Shown here: positions 6,613 through 14,891 of the stretch, one piece after another
Layout of the letters: each line of letters starts with the position of its first letter
Numbering within the stretch: position 1 is the stretch's first letter
Assembly: GCA_947488195.1 (NCBI GenBank)
Contig: CANKYR010000014.1
Coordinates: 1 to 32,391, forward strand
DNA length: 32,391 bases
Direction: 5' to 3'
Source of the DNA: Flavobacteriales bacterium
GTDB lineage: Bacteria; Bacteroidota; Bacteroidia; Flavobacteriales_D; Sanyastnellaceae
Notes under the pieces: model-generated
What the model was told of the DNA's origin: nothing
Databases searched by the model: none
Seen by the model: only the letters and a program-made list of their open reading frames with translations
Program-made: the position numbers and the translations under genes

Positions 6613-7923
6613 ATGGAAATGAAGAAAATTATACTATTCGGTGCTGGGAGAAGCGCACGCCATTTGGTTTCTTTTTTGGTTGAAGGAGCCCTATCTGGGA
6701 AGTGGAATGTTATTGTCGCAGACACAAATGTTACACATTGGATTGAAGAATATGGCGATTTGCAGCAAGTTAAATTTATATCAGGCGATGCAAGCGATGC
6801 GAAGTTTCGACATAAATTAATTGCTCATTCATCACTTGTTATATCTATGCTTCCAGCCTTTATGCATGCGGAAGTTGTTCGCGATTGCATAAATTTTCAT
6901 GTTCACGTTTTTACTCCAAGTTATGTGAATCCTGAGGTAAATGCGATGCATGATCGTGCTGTGCAAGAGGGTGTTTTGGTGTTGAATGAGATGGGGGTAG
7001 ATCCTGGAATAGATCACATTTCTGCCATGGAGATTATTCATCGTTTGAAAGAAAAAGGTGCTGAAATTACTTCATTCGAATCATACACGGGTGGACTAGT
7101 TGCGCCAGAAAGTGATGATAATCTTTGGGGATATAAAATTTCATGGAATCCAAGAAACATCATTCTAGCAGGCAGCTCAGGACACGCGATGTACAGAGAT
7201 GACAACAAACTTCGAATGGTTCCTTATTACAATTTATTCGATGAGGTCGATACAATCGTTGCTTGTGACGGCGTTCGATATGATGCTTATGCCAATAGAA
7301 ATTCTATTCATTATTTGGAATTATACGGATTAGAAAAAGTTCAAAAATTAGTAAGGGGCACACTCAGAAAGCAAGGATATTGCAGAGGTTGGGCTTTTTT
7401 AGTTAAGAATGGATTCACGAACGACGACACGAAAATTCCCGCTGGATCTTTTTCAACATGGTCTGACTTGTCTCAATCGTTATTGGGTGTCAACTTCAAC
7501 ATAAAAAATGTAAGTCAGGAAATAGCTGCAATGCTTAATGAGATTGGTATTTTTAATGATGAATCTCTGTTGAATGTTGAGCAAACCTGTGCTCAGCATT
7601 TGCAACAATTACTCGAGAAGAAATGGGTGTTGAAGGAAGGTGATCGTGATATGATTGTAATGGTTCATAAATTTGGATATTCGCTGAATGGAAAGAAATT
7701 CATGCTGAATTCATCCATGGTTTTGGAGGGAGATGATGAATTTAAAACAGCAATGTCGAAGACAGTGGGTATGCCTATTGCTTTTGCTGTTGAACGGTTA
7801 TTCAACGGAGATTTTTCTTCACGAGGGGTGCAAATTCCTGTCCTTCGAGAATTCTACGAACCTTTACTTAACGATTTAAAGAATATTGGAATTTCATTTG
7901 TTGAAACAGTTGAAGAAGTATGA
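6613..7923 (+). CDS. Saccharopine dehydrogenase family oxidoreductase (LYS9-like)
   Basis: The protein has about 436 residues. The N-terminal Rossmann motif KKIILFGAGRSARHLV (about 4-19) binds NAD(P). The conserved NEMGVDPGIDHISAME segment and the following SYTGGLVAPESDDNLWGYK region are the catalytic/C-terminal signature of saccharopine dehydrogenases and reductases. These enzymes interconvert saccharopine with 2-aminoadipate semialdehyde plus glutamate, or with lysine plus 2-oxoglutarate. Bacteroidota members are probably lysine-catabolic, but the exact reaction cannot be read from sequence. The start is ATG 6613 (or 6619); an upstream TTG at 6589 would place the -7 box inside the gene. The stop overlaps the next ATG (ATGA), so it is the first gene of a three-gene operon with an unknown exported protein and ispH. 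Confidence 0.87.
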   Translation: MEMKKIILFGAGRSARHLVSFLVEGALSGKWNVIVADTNVTHWIEEYGDLQQVKFISGDASDAKFRHKLIAHSSLVISMLPAFMHAEVVRDCINFHVHVFTPSYVNPEVNAMHDRAVQEGVLVLNEMGVDPGIDHISAMEIIHRLKEKGAEITSFESYTGGLVAPESDDNLWGYKISWNPRNIILAGSSGHAMYRDDNKLRMVPYYNLFDEVDTIVACDGVRYDAYANRNSIHYLELYGLEKVQKLVRGTLRKQGYCRGWAFLVKNGFTNDDTKIPAGSFSTWSDLSQSLLGVNFNIKNVSQEIAAMLNEIGIFNDESLLNVEQTCAQHLQQLLEKKWVLKEGDRDMIVMVHKFGYSLNGKKFMLNSSMVLEGDDEFKTAMSKTVGMPIAFAVERLFNGDFSSRGVQIPVLREFYEPLLNDLKNIGISFVETVEEV

Positions 7924-8468
7924 AGCAACTGATTTTTCTACTTTCTTTTATCCCGCTCAGCATATGGAGTCAGGAGTATCGGAAATGCCCGAGTTTTAAT
8001 TCGGAAGAAAAGTGGGGAAATTTGGATGCATTTGCTGAAAATGAAAAGGTTGTTTTAAATCTTTTGGAGTGGTTGACTTCGACACCACCAACAGAGCAGT
8101 TGATAGAGCGAAGCTCGGCAAGCATTTTTGTCATGGAGTGGGTCACAAAGAATCCAAATTTTAAAGTAAATGTTGAAGTAGGACCTTATTCAGAATATTT
8201 TTTTACAGAGGATCTGATGTTAGGTTATTTGTTTGGCAATGTCCTTTTTGCGTTAAAGCATGAAAGTAAAGTAAAGCCTGAAGTTCAGCGTTTGGCAGGA
8301 TTGAAAACATTTTTGTTCGTGGTAGAACATTCAGAATTGTATTCGAAGAATAGAATTTTTAAGGCGTTGCTTCGAGCAAATAGAAAAGGCGAGTTGATAG
8401 AATTTGATAATCAGATGTGGTTGAACTATAAGTCACACGCATTGTTATCACAAGAGAAATTAAATTAG
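7920..8468 (+). CDS. Exported protein of unknown function
   Basis: The protein has 182 residues. A short signal peptide (1-17, ending IWSQ) is followed by a single Cys (YRKCPSF) and a mostly helical body with no motif I recognise (NLLEWLTSTPPTEQL, MLGYLFGNVLFALKHE, ELIEFDNQMWLNYKSH). It could be a small helical-repeat or adaptor domain in the periplasm. The ATG overlaps the upstream stop by four bases (ATGA), and ispH starts one base after its stop, so it is expressed with two metabolic enzymes. The Gln just after the signal suggests signal peptidase I cleavage rather than lipidation. Reality of the gene is well supported by frame, length and overlap; function is not. Confidence 0.75.
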   Translation: MKQLIFLLSFIPLSIWSQEYRKCPSFNSEEKWGNLDAFAENEKVVLNLLEWLTSTPPTEQLIERSSASIFVMEWVTKNPNFKVNVEVGPYSEYFFTEDLMLGYLFGNVLFALKHESKVKPEVQRLAGLKTFLFVVEHSELYSKNRIFKALLRANRKGELIEFDNQMWLNYKSHALLSQEKLN

Positions 8469-8469
8469 A

Positions 8470-9678
8470 ATGAAGAAGTTCGAGGTTCCAGCCCATTATA
8501 GATCAACCATTCTTGGACGAATAAAAGAAATTCGTAAAGTGAATGATCCACGCAAGAAAGATCATTCACCCTTTGTCTTCCAAATTGGAAAAACAGAAAT
8601 CGTAATACCTCGTCATTTTGGATTTTGTTACGGTGTGGAAAACGCTATCGAAATTGCCTTTCGAACAGTTGCAGAAAATCCGAATAAAAGAATTTTTCTT
8701 TTGGGTGAAATGATACACAACCCTCAGGTAAATGAAGATTTATTGGCGGAAGGAATTCAATTTTTAGTGGATAATCAGGGGAATAGATTGATTGATTTTT
8801 CAACCTTGAATTCAGATGATATTGTAATAACTCCGGCTTTCGGAACTACAGTGGAAATGGCAGCGGAACTGGCTCAGTTGGGAGTGCATCTTGAAAGATA
8901 CAATACAACTTGTCCGTTCGTTGAAAAGGTTTGGAAGCGCTCTGCGGAATTAGGAAATCGCGGCTATACCCTTGTTGTTCATGGAAAGTATTTGCATGAA
9001 GAAACGCGCGCGACGTTTTCGCATGCAGCAGAAACAGGTCCCGTTGTTGTTGTTCGAAACAAGAAGGAAGCTGAATTGCTGGCTAAATACATCCGTAGAG
9101 AATTGAGCGAAGAGCAGTTTGAAATAGATTTCGCAAATAAATATTCAAAGGGATTCTCGGTTTCAAGAGATTTGCAAAAAATAGGAGTGGTGAATCAAAC
9201 CACAATGCTCGCGACGGAGACGCAAGAAATAGCAGCATATCTCAGAGATGTTGTTGTTGAAATGTATGGAGAAGATGCGACTACCGACACACGCGACACA
9301 CTTTGTTACGCGACCAACGACAATCAGAATGCAACATTGGGAGTGCTGGAAAGTGGAGCACAGTTGGCAATAGTGGTGGGTGGTTTCAATTCTTCAAACA
9401 CGATACAAATTGCCACGATTTTGGGCGAGAAGATGGCGGTTTATTTTGTGCGAAATGTGGATGATCTTGTTTCGAGACAGAAAGCAATAGTTTTCAATTA
9501 TTCAAATTTGAAGGAAGAGGAGATTGTTCCTTCCCTTCTTTTTGAAGAAAATTTAAAGCTAATCGTAACGAGTGGTGCGTCTTGTCCAGACAGAACTGTC
9601 GATCTTGTTATTCAAAAAATTGTCGATTGGCGTGGGGAATCCGAGTCCATAGAAGCCGTCCTCGAAGGGCGCATATAA
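8470..9678 (+). CDS. ispH: 4-hydroxy-3-methylbut-2-enyl diphosphate reductase
   Basis: IspH is the last enzyme of the MEP pathway. It uses a [4Fe-4S] cluster to reduce HMBPP to IPP and DMAPP in the cytoplasm. The protein has 402 residues. Three cluster-ligand Cys are visible: Cys53 in RHFGFCYGVENA, Cys148 in TTCPFVEKVW and Cys279 in DTLCYATNDNQ. Substrate-binding signatures HNPQVNED, GGFNSSNT and a late SGASCPD also occur. It is longer than the roughly 316-residue E. coli enzyme because of an N-terminal stretch of about 45 residues and an insertion near 200-235, a form I associate with Bacteroidota and plant or cyanobacterial enzymes. It supplies precursors used by the carotenoid operon nearby, though it is in a different transcription unit. 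Confidence 0.96.
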   Translation: MKKFEVPAHYRSTILGRIKEIRKVNDPRKKDHSPFVFQIGKTEIVIPRHFGFCYGVENAIEIAFRTVAENPNKRIFLLGEMIHNPQVNEDLLAEGIQFLVDNQGNRLIDFSTLNSDDIVITPAFGTTVEMAAELAQLGVHLERYNTTCPFVEKVWKRSAELGNRGYTLVVHGKYLHEETRATFSHAAETGPVVVVRNKKEAELLAKYIRRELSEEQFEIDFANKYSKGFSVSRDLQKIGVVNQTTMLATETQEIAAYLRDVVVEMYGEDATTDTRDTLCYATNDNQNATLGVLESGAQLAIVVGGFNSSNTIQIATILGEKMAVYFVRNVDDLVSRQKAIVFNYSNLKEEEIVPSLLFEENLKLIVTSGASCPDRTVDLVIQKIVDWRGESESIEAVLEGRI

Positions 9679-9717
9679 AGTGAATAATTCAAGGCACTCA
9701 TTCGGTGCGTTCTGTTG

Positions 9718-9725
9718 TAAATTTG
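9718..9725 (+). promoter_or_regulatory. Possible -7 element just ahead of mutL
   Basis: TAAATTTG is a full TAnnTTTG match, ending four bases before the mutL ATG. A -33 element is not evident. If used, the mRNA would begin at or almost at the start codon. It could also be chance in a 51-base AT-rich gap. Confidence 0.35.
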
Positions 9726-9729
9726 AAAG

Positions 9730-11511
9730 ATGAATAGTTCGGGTGTCATACAATTACTGTCTGATCAAGTTTCCAATCAAATTGCTGCTGGGGAAGTGGT
9801 TCAGCGTCCTTCGTCTGTTGTGAAGGAATTGGTAGAGAATGCGGTAGATGCTGAAGCGACTCAAGTGCGTGTTGTGATAAAAGATTCCGGAAAGACGCTC
9901 ATTCAAGTGGTTGATGATGGAAAAGGAATGAGTGAAGTAGATGCGCAGCTTTGTTTTGAGCGTCATGCAACTTCAAAAATTCGAAAGGCAGAAGATCTTT
10001 TCAATATTACTACAAAAGGATTCCGTGGTGAGGCCTTAGCAAGTATTGCTTCTGTTGCGCAGGTTGAGTTGATTACCAAGCGCGAAGAAGATGAGAAAGG
10101 TGTACGTATTGAAATTGATGGTGGAAAGTTGCTGGCGAATGAATCTGTTGAAGCGTCGAAAGGATCTGTTTTTTCGGTTCGAAATTTATTCTTCAATATA
10201 CCCGCACGACGATATTTTTTGAAAACCGATGCGATTGAGTTTCGTCATATTATTGACGAATTTGAACGCGTAGCTCTGACACATCCCGATGTTCATTTTG
10301 TCCTAACGCACAATGGAAATGTTGTTTTCGATTTGCCTAAATCAAATTTGAAACAGCGATTGGTTCATGTGTTTGGAAGCAAATACAACGATCAGCTTAT
10401 TCAGTTAGATGAAGACACGGAGATTGTTCGTATTTCTGGTTTTGTTGGAAGGCCGGAGATAGCTAAGCGAACTCGAGGAGATCAATATTTTTTTGTAAAT
10501 CAACGCTTCATTAAAAGTCCTTTTTTGAATCATGCGGTTCAACAGGCTTACGATCAAATTCTTCCTTCGGGAAGTTTCCCTTTTTATTTAATTGCTCTAG
10601 ACGTTCCTCCCTCATCCATAGATATTAATATTCATCCGACGAAGACTGAAATTAAGTTTCAAGATGAACGTAGCATTCACGCCTTGTTGCATGCCGCTGT
10701 GAGAAGGGGATTGGGAAAAAATCAGGTTGCACCTTCGCTCGATTTCGAGCAAGAAAATATTCCATTGACACAAGCGAGTCCGGGGTCTGTGCGCATTCCT
10801 CAGGTAGATGTGGATCACGATTTCAATCCGTTTCAAAAAACAGATTCTTGGCAACAGAAGTCCCGCAATTGGATGGAGCAATTTGCGCAGGCTGGATTCG
10901 GATTCGAAAAGGAGAGTGAAGTTCAGCAAGAGCAAATCGAATTCGATTCAGATGATTGGGAAGGTGGTGTGCCGTTTCAAATTGGAAGAGTTATTATTGG
11001 TTGCGAGATAAATTCCGAGTTAAAGATGTTTCATCAAACTCGCCTACATTGGCAAGTGTTGTTTGAAGAACATTCGAATCAGAATAGTCATTCATTTGTG
11101 GCGCAGCAGTTGTTGTTCCCCATTCAATTGCATGTCCAGCCAAAGGATATTTCCTTGCTTCAAACTCACGATGTATTATTGGCCTCGTTCGGATTTGAAT
11201 TGAATTTGGAAGGGGAGCCTGAGATTATTGCTGCTCCTGAAAGCCTAGATGAGCAAGCGGCTTTGAATTTTATTGAATTGGTTTTGGAGAGTTTAAGAAT
11301 GGGCATTGAAGGACCAGATTTGCGAATGAATTTATTGAAAGATTATACGCGCAGATTGTCTGTGCGGAAAGGCCAAATGTTAACGTTGCCAGAGATGATA
11401 GATATGTTGGTTCGCTGGAACGCATGCGAGAATAAAAATTTCGCGCCCGATGGAAAGTCCATCGCCTTGACATTTGGAATAGATTATTTAGAAGATCAAT
11501 TAGGAAAATAA
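9730..11511 (+). CDS. mutL: DNA mismatch repair protein MutL
   Basis: MutL couples mismatch recognition by MutS to strand removal. The protein has 593 residues. The N-terminal GHKL ATPase shows all motifs: IAAGEVVQRPSSVVKELVEN (18-37, catalytic Glu near 36), DDGKGM (62-67), RHATSKI (79-85) and GFRGEAL (98-104). The transducer domain ends near SSIDINIHPTKTEIKF (295-310). A linker (330-410) leads to the dimerisation domain (about 415-593). There the usual endonuclease motif DQHA(x)2E(x)4E is replaced by HQTRLHWQVLFE (435-446), so nicking activity is doubtful. The start MNSSGVIQLLSDQVSNQIAAGE is typical. It is followed after six bases by a rhomboid gene, so it probably heads a four-gene operon. 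Confidence 0.96.
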   Translation: MNSSGVIQLLSDQVSNQIAAGEVVQRPSSVVKELVENAVDAEATQVRVVIKDSGKTLIQVVDDGKGMSEVDAQLCFERHATSKIRKAEDLFNITTKGFRGEALASIASVAQVELITKREEDEKGVRIEIDGGKLLANESVEASKGSVFSVRNLFFNIPARRYFLKTDAIEFRHIIDEFERVALTHPDVHFVLTHNGNVVFDLPKSNLKQRLVHVFGSKYNDQLIQLDEDTEIVRISGFVGRPEIAKRTRGDQYFFVNQRFIKSPFLNHAVQQAYDQILPSGSFPFYLIALDVPPSSIDINIHPTKTEIKFQDERSIHALLHAAVRRGLGKNQVAPSLDFEQENIPLTQASPGSVRIPQVDVDHDFNPFQKTDSWQQKSRNWMEQFAQAGFGFEKESEVQQEQIEFDSDDWEGGVPFQIGRVIIGCEINSELKMFHQTRLHWQVLFEEHSNQNSHSFVAQQLLFPIQLHVQPKDISLLQTHDVLLASFGFELNLEGEPEIIAAPESLDEQAALNFIELVLESLRMGIEGPDLRMNLLKDYTRRLSVRKGQMLTLPEMIDMLVRWNACENKNFAPDGKSIALTFGIDYLEDQLGK

Positions 11512-11517
11512 AGCTCT

Positions 11518-12222
11518 ATGAGAATGAATCTTACTCCGGCGGTTAAGAACATAATAATTATTAATGTTCTCATTTACCTAGCCTGTTTCGTTGTCCCTGG
11601 ATTGAACGACGCTTTAACCGGCTACTATTTCGCGAGTCCGAATTTCCGTCCATGGCAGATTGTTACGCATATGTTCATGCATTCGCAATATGACTTCACC
11701 CACATTTTTTTTAATATGTACGCGTTGTATTTATTTGGAACGGCGCTTGAAAATTATTGGGGCACGAAGAAATTTATTATCTATTACATGACCTGCGGAG
11801 TGGGAGCATTTTTCTTGCACATGGGCGTGAGTTATTTGGAAATTCAGAAGATGATGCAAGTCCTTTCTGATAAAGAAATTTATCAGGTAATGATTACTGG
11901 TTTGGAAGAAGGAAGAGCATACAAAGTTCAAATGGTTGAATTGTATTCCGCCATAAATACGGGCGTGGTGGGTGCTTCAGGGGCTGTATTCGGCGTTTTG
12001 TTGGGATTCGGAATGTTATTCCCGAATACAGAGTTGATGTTGTTGTTTCCACCTATTCCGCTTAAAGCGAAATACTTCGTGATGATCTACGGTGCCATCG
12101 AATTCTATTTGGCTATGAGACAAACTACTGGCGACAACGTGGCGCATTATGCGCATTTAGGTGGTATGCTTTTCGGTTATCTTCTGCTTAAATATTGGCA
12201 GAAAAATTCGAAAGCATGGTAA
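11518..12222 (+). CDS. Rhomboid family intramembrane serine protease
   Basis: The protein has 234 residues with about six membrane segments. Rhomboid hallmarks are present: HIFFNMY (His62, Asn66; HxxxN), the catalytic serine in VGASGAVFG (Ser154) and the catalytic histidine in YAHLGGMLFG (His213). A 45-residue loop (103-148) between membrane segments is longer than in E. coli GlpG. Rhomboids cleave single-pass membrane proteins within the bilayer; the substrate is not known. It starts six bases after mutL and its stop overlaps the second rhomboid gene by one base, indicating joint expression. Catalytic residues are intact, so activity is expected. Confidence 0.93.
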   Translation: MRMNLTPAVKNIIIINVLIYLACFVVPGLNDALTGYYFASPNFRPWQIVTHMFMHSQYDFTHIFFNMYALYLFGTALENYWGTKKFIIYYMTCGVGAFFLHMGVSYLEIQKMMQVLSDKEIYQVMITGLEEGRAYKVQMVELYSAINTGVVGASGAVFGVLLGFGMLFPNTELMLLFPPIPLKAKYFVMIYGAIEFYLAMRQTTGDNVAHYAHLGGMLFGYLLLKYWQKNSKAW

Positions 12223-13037
12223 TGCGTTTTCGCGCGACTTCTATTGGATTGAAATTATTGTCCGCTGTGTTGGCATTTGGTTTTATCGTGCGCTTAGTGG
12301 TTGTTCTACTTTCAGTTAGTTCTGCCGGCGCTGCGGATGTAGCAACATTTGATTCTTACGTTGGTTTTTCGACGAAAAGTGATTCTGTATCTTGGTTTTG
12401 GACTTGGCTTACGTACAGCTTTTTTCATGCCGAGGTTAGTCATTTCATTTGGAATTATCTCTTGTTGTTGCTCTTAATTTTTTGGTCCAAGGAACGCTAT
12501 ACCGGATTTAGTGCATTGAAATATTGGATAGCGGGTGCAGCGGGCGGACTAGTCTTTCTTTTGTGCATTGAAAAGGAGGTGTCGCTCATTGGAGCTTCTT
12601 CGGGAATAACCGCCCTATGGGTGGGTTGGTTATTTTTCAATTTTGGAAAGAATGGAGAAAGAGGCTTGTCTTTTTGGTTAGGATGCGCTGTCTTTTTATT
12701 TTTGGAGGTCATTGACATTGCGAATTATGAAGCTCGGAACTTGTCGCTGTTTGCACATATTGGCGGAGCGCTTGGCGGAATGTTAGTGGCAGTGTCGGAA
12801 AAATATAATTGGGTTGAAATGAATTGGATTGAAAAAATATTCTCGTGGTTTAAACCTTCACCGAACCTTACGGTTAAACGCAGCAACAAACGATTTCAAA
12901 CAGATGATGAGTTTAATGCAGAACGTAAACTAAAAGAAGATTATTTGAACTCAATTTTAGACAAAATTTCACGTTCGGGATTCGAGAGTCTATCAGCTAA
13001 AGAAAAACAGTTTCTAGAGCAACATAAAGAGAAATAA
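12222..13037 (+). CDS. Second rhomboid protease with DUF6576-like C-terminal tail
   Basis: The protein has 271 residues from ATG 12222, which overlaps the previous TAA by one base (TAATG); ATG 12216 is an alternative. Membrane segments surround HFIWN (HxxxN), the catalytic serine in LIGASSGITALW and the histidine in FAHIGGALGGM. The cytosolic tail (last about 55 residues) carries QTDDEFNAERK and SGFESLSAKEKQFLEQH, resembling the short tail domain often found on Bacteroidota rhomboids. The pair of adjacent rhomboids is diverged, not a recent duplication. It probably shares or complements the substrate range of its neighbour. The following nuclease-fold gene begins on the last base of its stop. 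Confidence 0.9.
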   Translation: MRFRATSIGLKLLSAVLAFGFIVRLVVVLLSVSSAGAADVATFDSYVGFSTKSDSVSWFWTWLTYSFFHAEVSHFIWNYLLLLLLIFWSKERYTGFSALKYWIAGAAGGLVFLLCIEKEVSLIGASSGITALWVGWLFFNFGKNGERGLSFWLGCAVFLFLEVIDIANYEARNLSLFAHIGGALGGMLVAVSEKYNWVEMNWIEKIFSWFKPSPNLTVKRSNKRFQTDDEFNAERKLKEDYLNSILDKISRSGFESLSAKEKQFLEQHKEK

Positions 13038-14158
13038 TGGAATCGCCGGCGAAAGAAATAAAGAAGTTGAGTCATTGGAGTAAGTTGGTGCGATTTGTTT
13101 TTCGCCTTCTTAGCCTTGTGATCATTTCCTTTTATTTGTTGTCTTATACCTCGGCGCATTTTACGCCAAGTGTTTTTATGTTCTTTAGTGTGTTGGGGTT
13201 GTTTTTTTTACCACTTTTAATGGTCTTTGTTTTAGCGGCAATTGTTATGGCCTTTCGAAAAGAATGGAAGTGGCTTATAGCTTTTGGTGTTTGCTTTGTT
13301 TTTTCACTCCCAGATCTACTCTCTTTTTTTAATTTTAGTTCCGCGAAGGATCAGCAAGCGAAAGAATTGGGGATGACTGTAATGACGCACAACACCCATC
13401 TCATGGGTTATTACGATGGTGTGAATGCGAAAAGAAATAGAGATGCAATACTGAATGAAATACAAAATGTAAAACCCAATATTCTTTGCTTGCAAGAATG
13501 TTATTGGAACACCAATGGAGGCGATTTTCTATCAGAACAATCACGTAATGAAATTCTAAAAGGATACTCAGTCCATGAGAGATCTACTCATGTGCTATCG
13601 GATGGAGGCAGATTCGGATTGGTTATTTTTTCCAACTATCCGGTTGTCAATCAAGGGCAAGTTCCGTTTGAAAATGAAGTGAATAATTTTTGTATTTATT
13701 TAGATGTTTTAGTAGGAAGTGATACCGTGCGCGTATACAATGCACACTTGCAAAGTTTTCGATTGAAGAAAAAGTATCTTGATCTTTTCGATGAGAACAT
13801 TGATATGAATGAAATTCAAAATGAGAGCAAACCTCTCTTTATTCAATTATATCGTTCTTCATTGAAACGTTCACGGCAAGCGAATATTCTTGCAGCACAT
13901 GTAGAGTTATGTTCGTATAAAGTGATTTTAACAGGTGATTTTAACGACACACCAATTTCATATACCTACAATCGATTAACGAAAAAGTTGTTGGATAGCT
14001 TCAAAGATGCAGGGAAGGGAATCGGAAGCACTTACCGAGGACCTCTTCTCGGGCTACGTATAGACTACGTTTTACATAGTGAGAGCCTGAAAGCTCGAAG
14101 TTATATAACCAGTGAAGCGGGATTCTCTGACCATCATCCAGTGATTGTCAAGTTCTAG
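13037..14158 (+). CDS. Membrane-anchored endonuclease/exonuclease/phosphatase family protein
   Basis: The protein has 373 residues. Three hydrophobic segments in the first 110 residues anchor it, and the catalytic domain follows from about 115 to the end. Metal and active-site signatures of the EEP fold are visible: MTHNTHLMGYYDG, LCLQECYW (metal-binding Glu), IFSNYPV, YNAHLQSF, TGDFNDTP and the terminal FSDHHPVIV (catalytic Asp-His). Members hydrolyse phosphodiester or phosphomonoester bonds in DNA, phospholipids or inositol phosphates; with this membrane layout a lipid or extracellular substrate is more likely than DNA repair (inference). The ATG overlaps the rhomboid stop (TAATG). Its 3' end overlaps the convergent lycopene cyclase gene by 11 bases. 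Confidence 0.88.
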   Translation: MESPAKEIKKLSHWSKLVRFVFRLLSLVIISFYLLSYTSAHFTPSVFMFFSVLGLFFLPLLMVFVLAAIVMAFRKEWKWLIAFGVCFVFSLPDLLSFFNFSSAKDQQAKELGMTVMTHNTHLMGYYDGVNAKRNRDAILNEIQNVKPNILCLQECYWNTNGGDFLSEQSRNEILKGYSVHERSTHVLSDGGRFGLVIFSNYPVVNQGQVPFENEVNNFCIYLDVLVGSDTVRVYNAHLQSFRLKKKYLDLFDENIDMNEIQNESKPLFIQLYRSSLKRSRQANILAAHVELCSYKVILTGDFNDTPISYTYNRLTKKLLDSFKDAGKGIGSTYRGPLLGLRIDYVLHSESLKARSYITSEAGFSDHHPVIVKF

Positions 14159-14891
14159 ATTTCCACTTCTCACGGAAATACTCGTATGGCGTAAGTACAA
14201 GAAGAATCATAGCAAGTCCATAGAAAAAATCTTCTAACGGAACACTCCAAATTCGAATGCCTAAATTGAATTGATTGTTGTATCGAACAATAGCTTCCGT
14301 AATGTTCACCTGACTGGTGTTTATTAGAGGGAAATCATAAAAATGAAGCCCTGTTAGTATGCCATTCGACATGTAAAAAGGAATAAGCAGAATGAACCAT
14401 GCAAAAAGGAAGTAACCAAGGAATTCCGATCGGCGTTGAATGTGGAAGAGCAGTAATGCGCTGCAAAGAAGTGTTGCGCTGAAGGTATACCACAGTTCTT
14501 TTACTCCTGAGTAAACGCAAAGGCATGCGGAAATTAACACAATGGTTGTTCCGGAAATTGTTGTAAATCTTTTTGAAGGAGCCGATTTTTTAAAGTATCG
14601 AACACATTCGAAAGTGAATACACAAGCAAAAGGAACGGCAATGAAAAAGAGCCATTCTTCAACGGGCAGGAGAAACCAGCGAGTGGTTAGTGTGTATGTT
14701 GAATTGAAATTCCAGATACCCCAATGGGTAAATAGGATATCCCAAGGAATGTAAATGGCGATCATGGCTAGAAGCCCAACAAACAAAGGCTTGAAGTTTT
14801 TGTAAAAGGCAACACTTTTGTGAAAGCTCAAAAAGAATGGGCCAGAGAGGCAAAAGAGATCAACCAAAAGGTAAGCGTATTTCGGATTCAT
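14148..14891 (-). CDS. crtY: Lycopene beta-cyclase, fused CrtYc-CrtYd type
   Basis: The enzyme cyclises both ends of lycopene to give beta-carotene in the inner membrane. The 247-residue protein is nearly all membrane helices and shows the two-fold repeat of the CrtYc/CrtYd (CarR-like) family. The first half has LPVEEWLFF (75-83, PxE(E/D) motif) and the second has VPLEDFFYG (217-225). This differs from the FAD-type CrtY of Proteobacteria. It is the last gene of the carotenoid operon, starting by a four-base ATGA overlap with crtZ. Its end overlaps the convergent EEP gene. The length fits a complete fusion of the two subunits. The assignment is firm at family level. Confidence 0.93.
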   Translation of the reverse strand: MNPKYAYLLVDLFCLSGPFFLSFHKSVAFYKNFKPLFVGLLAMIAIYIPWDILFTHWGIWNFNSTYTLTTRWFLLPVEEWLFFIAVPFACVFTFECVRYFKKSAPSKRFTTISGTTIVLISACLCVYSGVKELWYTFSATLLCSALLLFHIQRRSEFLGYFLFAWFILLIPFYMSNGILTGLHFYDFPLINTSQVNITEAIVRYNNQFNLGIRIWSVPLEDFFYGLAMILLVLTPYEYFREKWKSRT

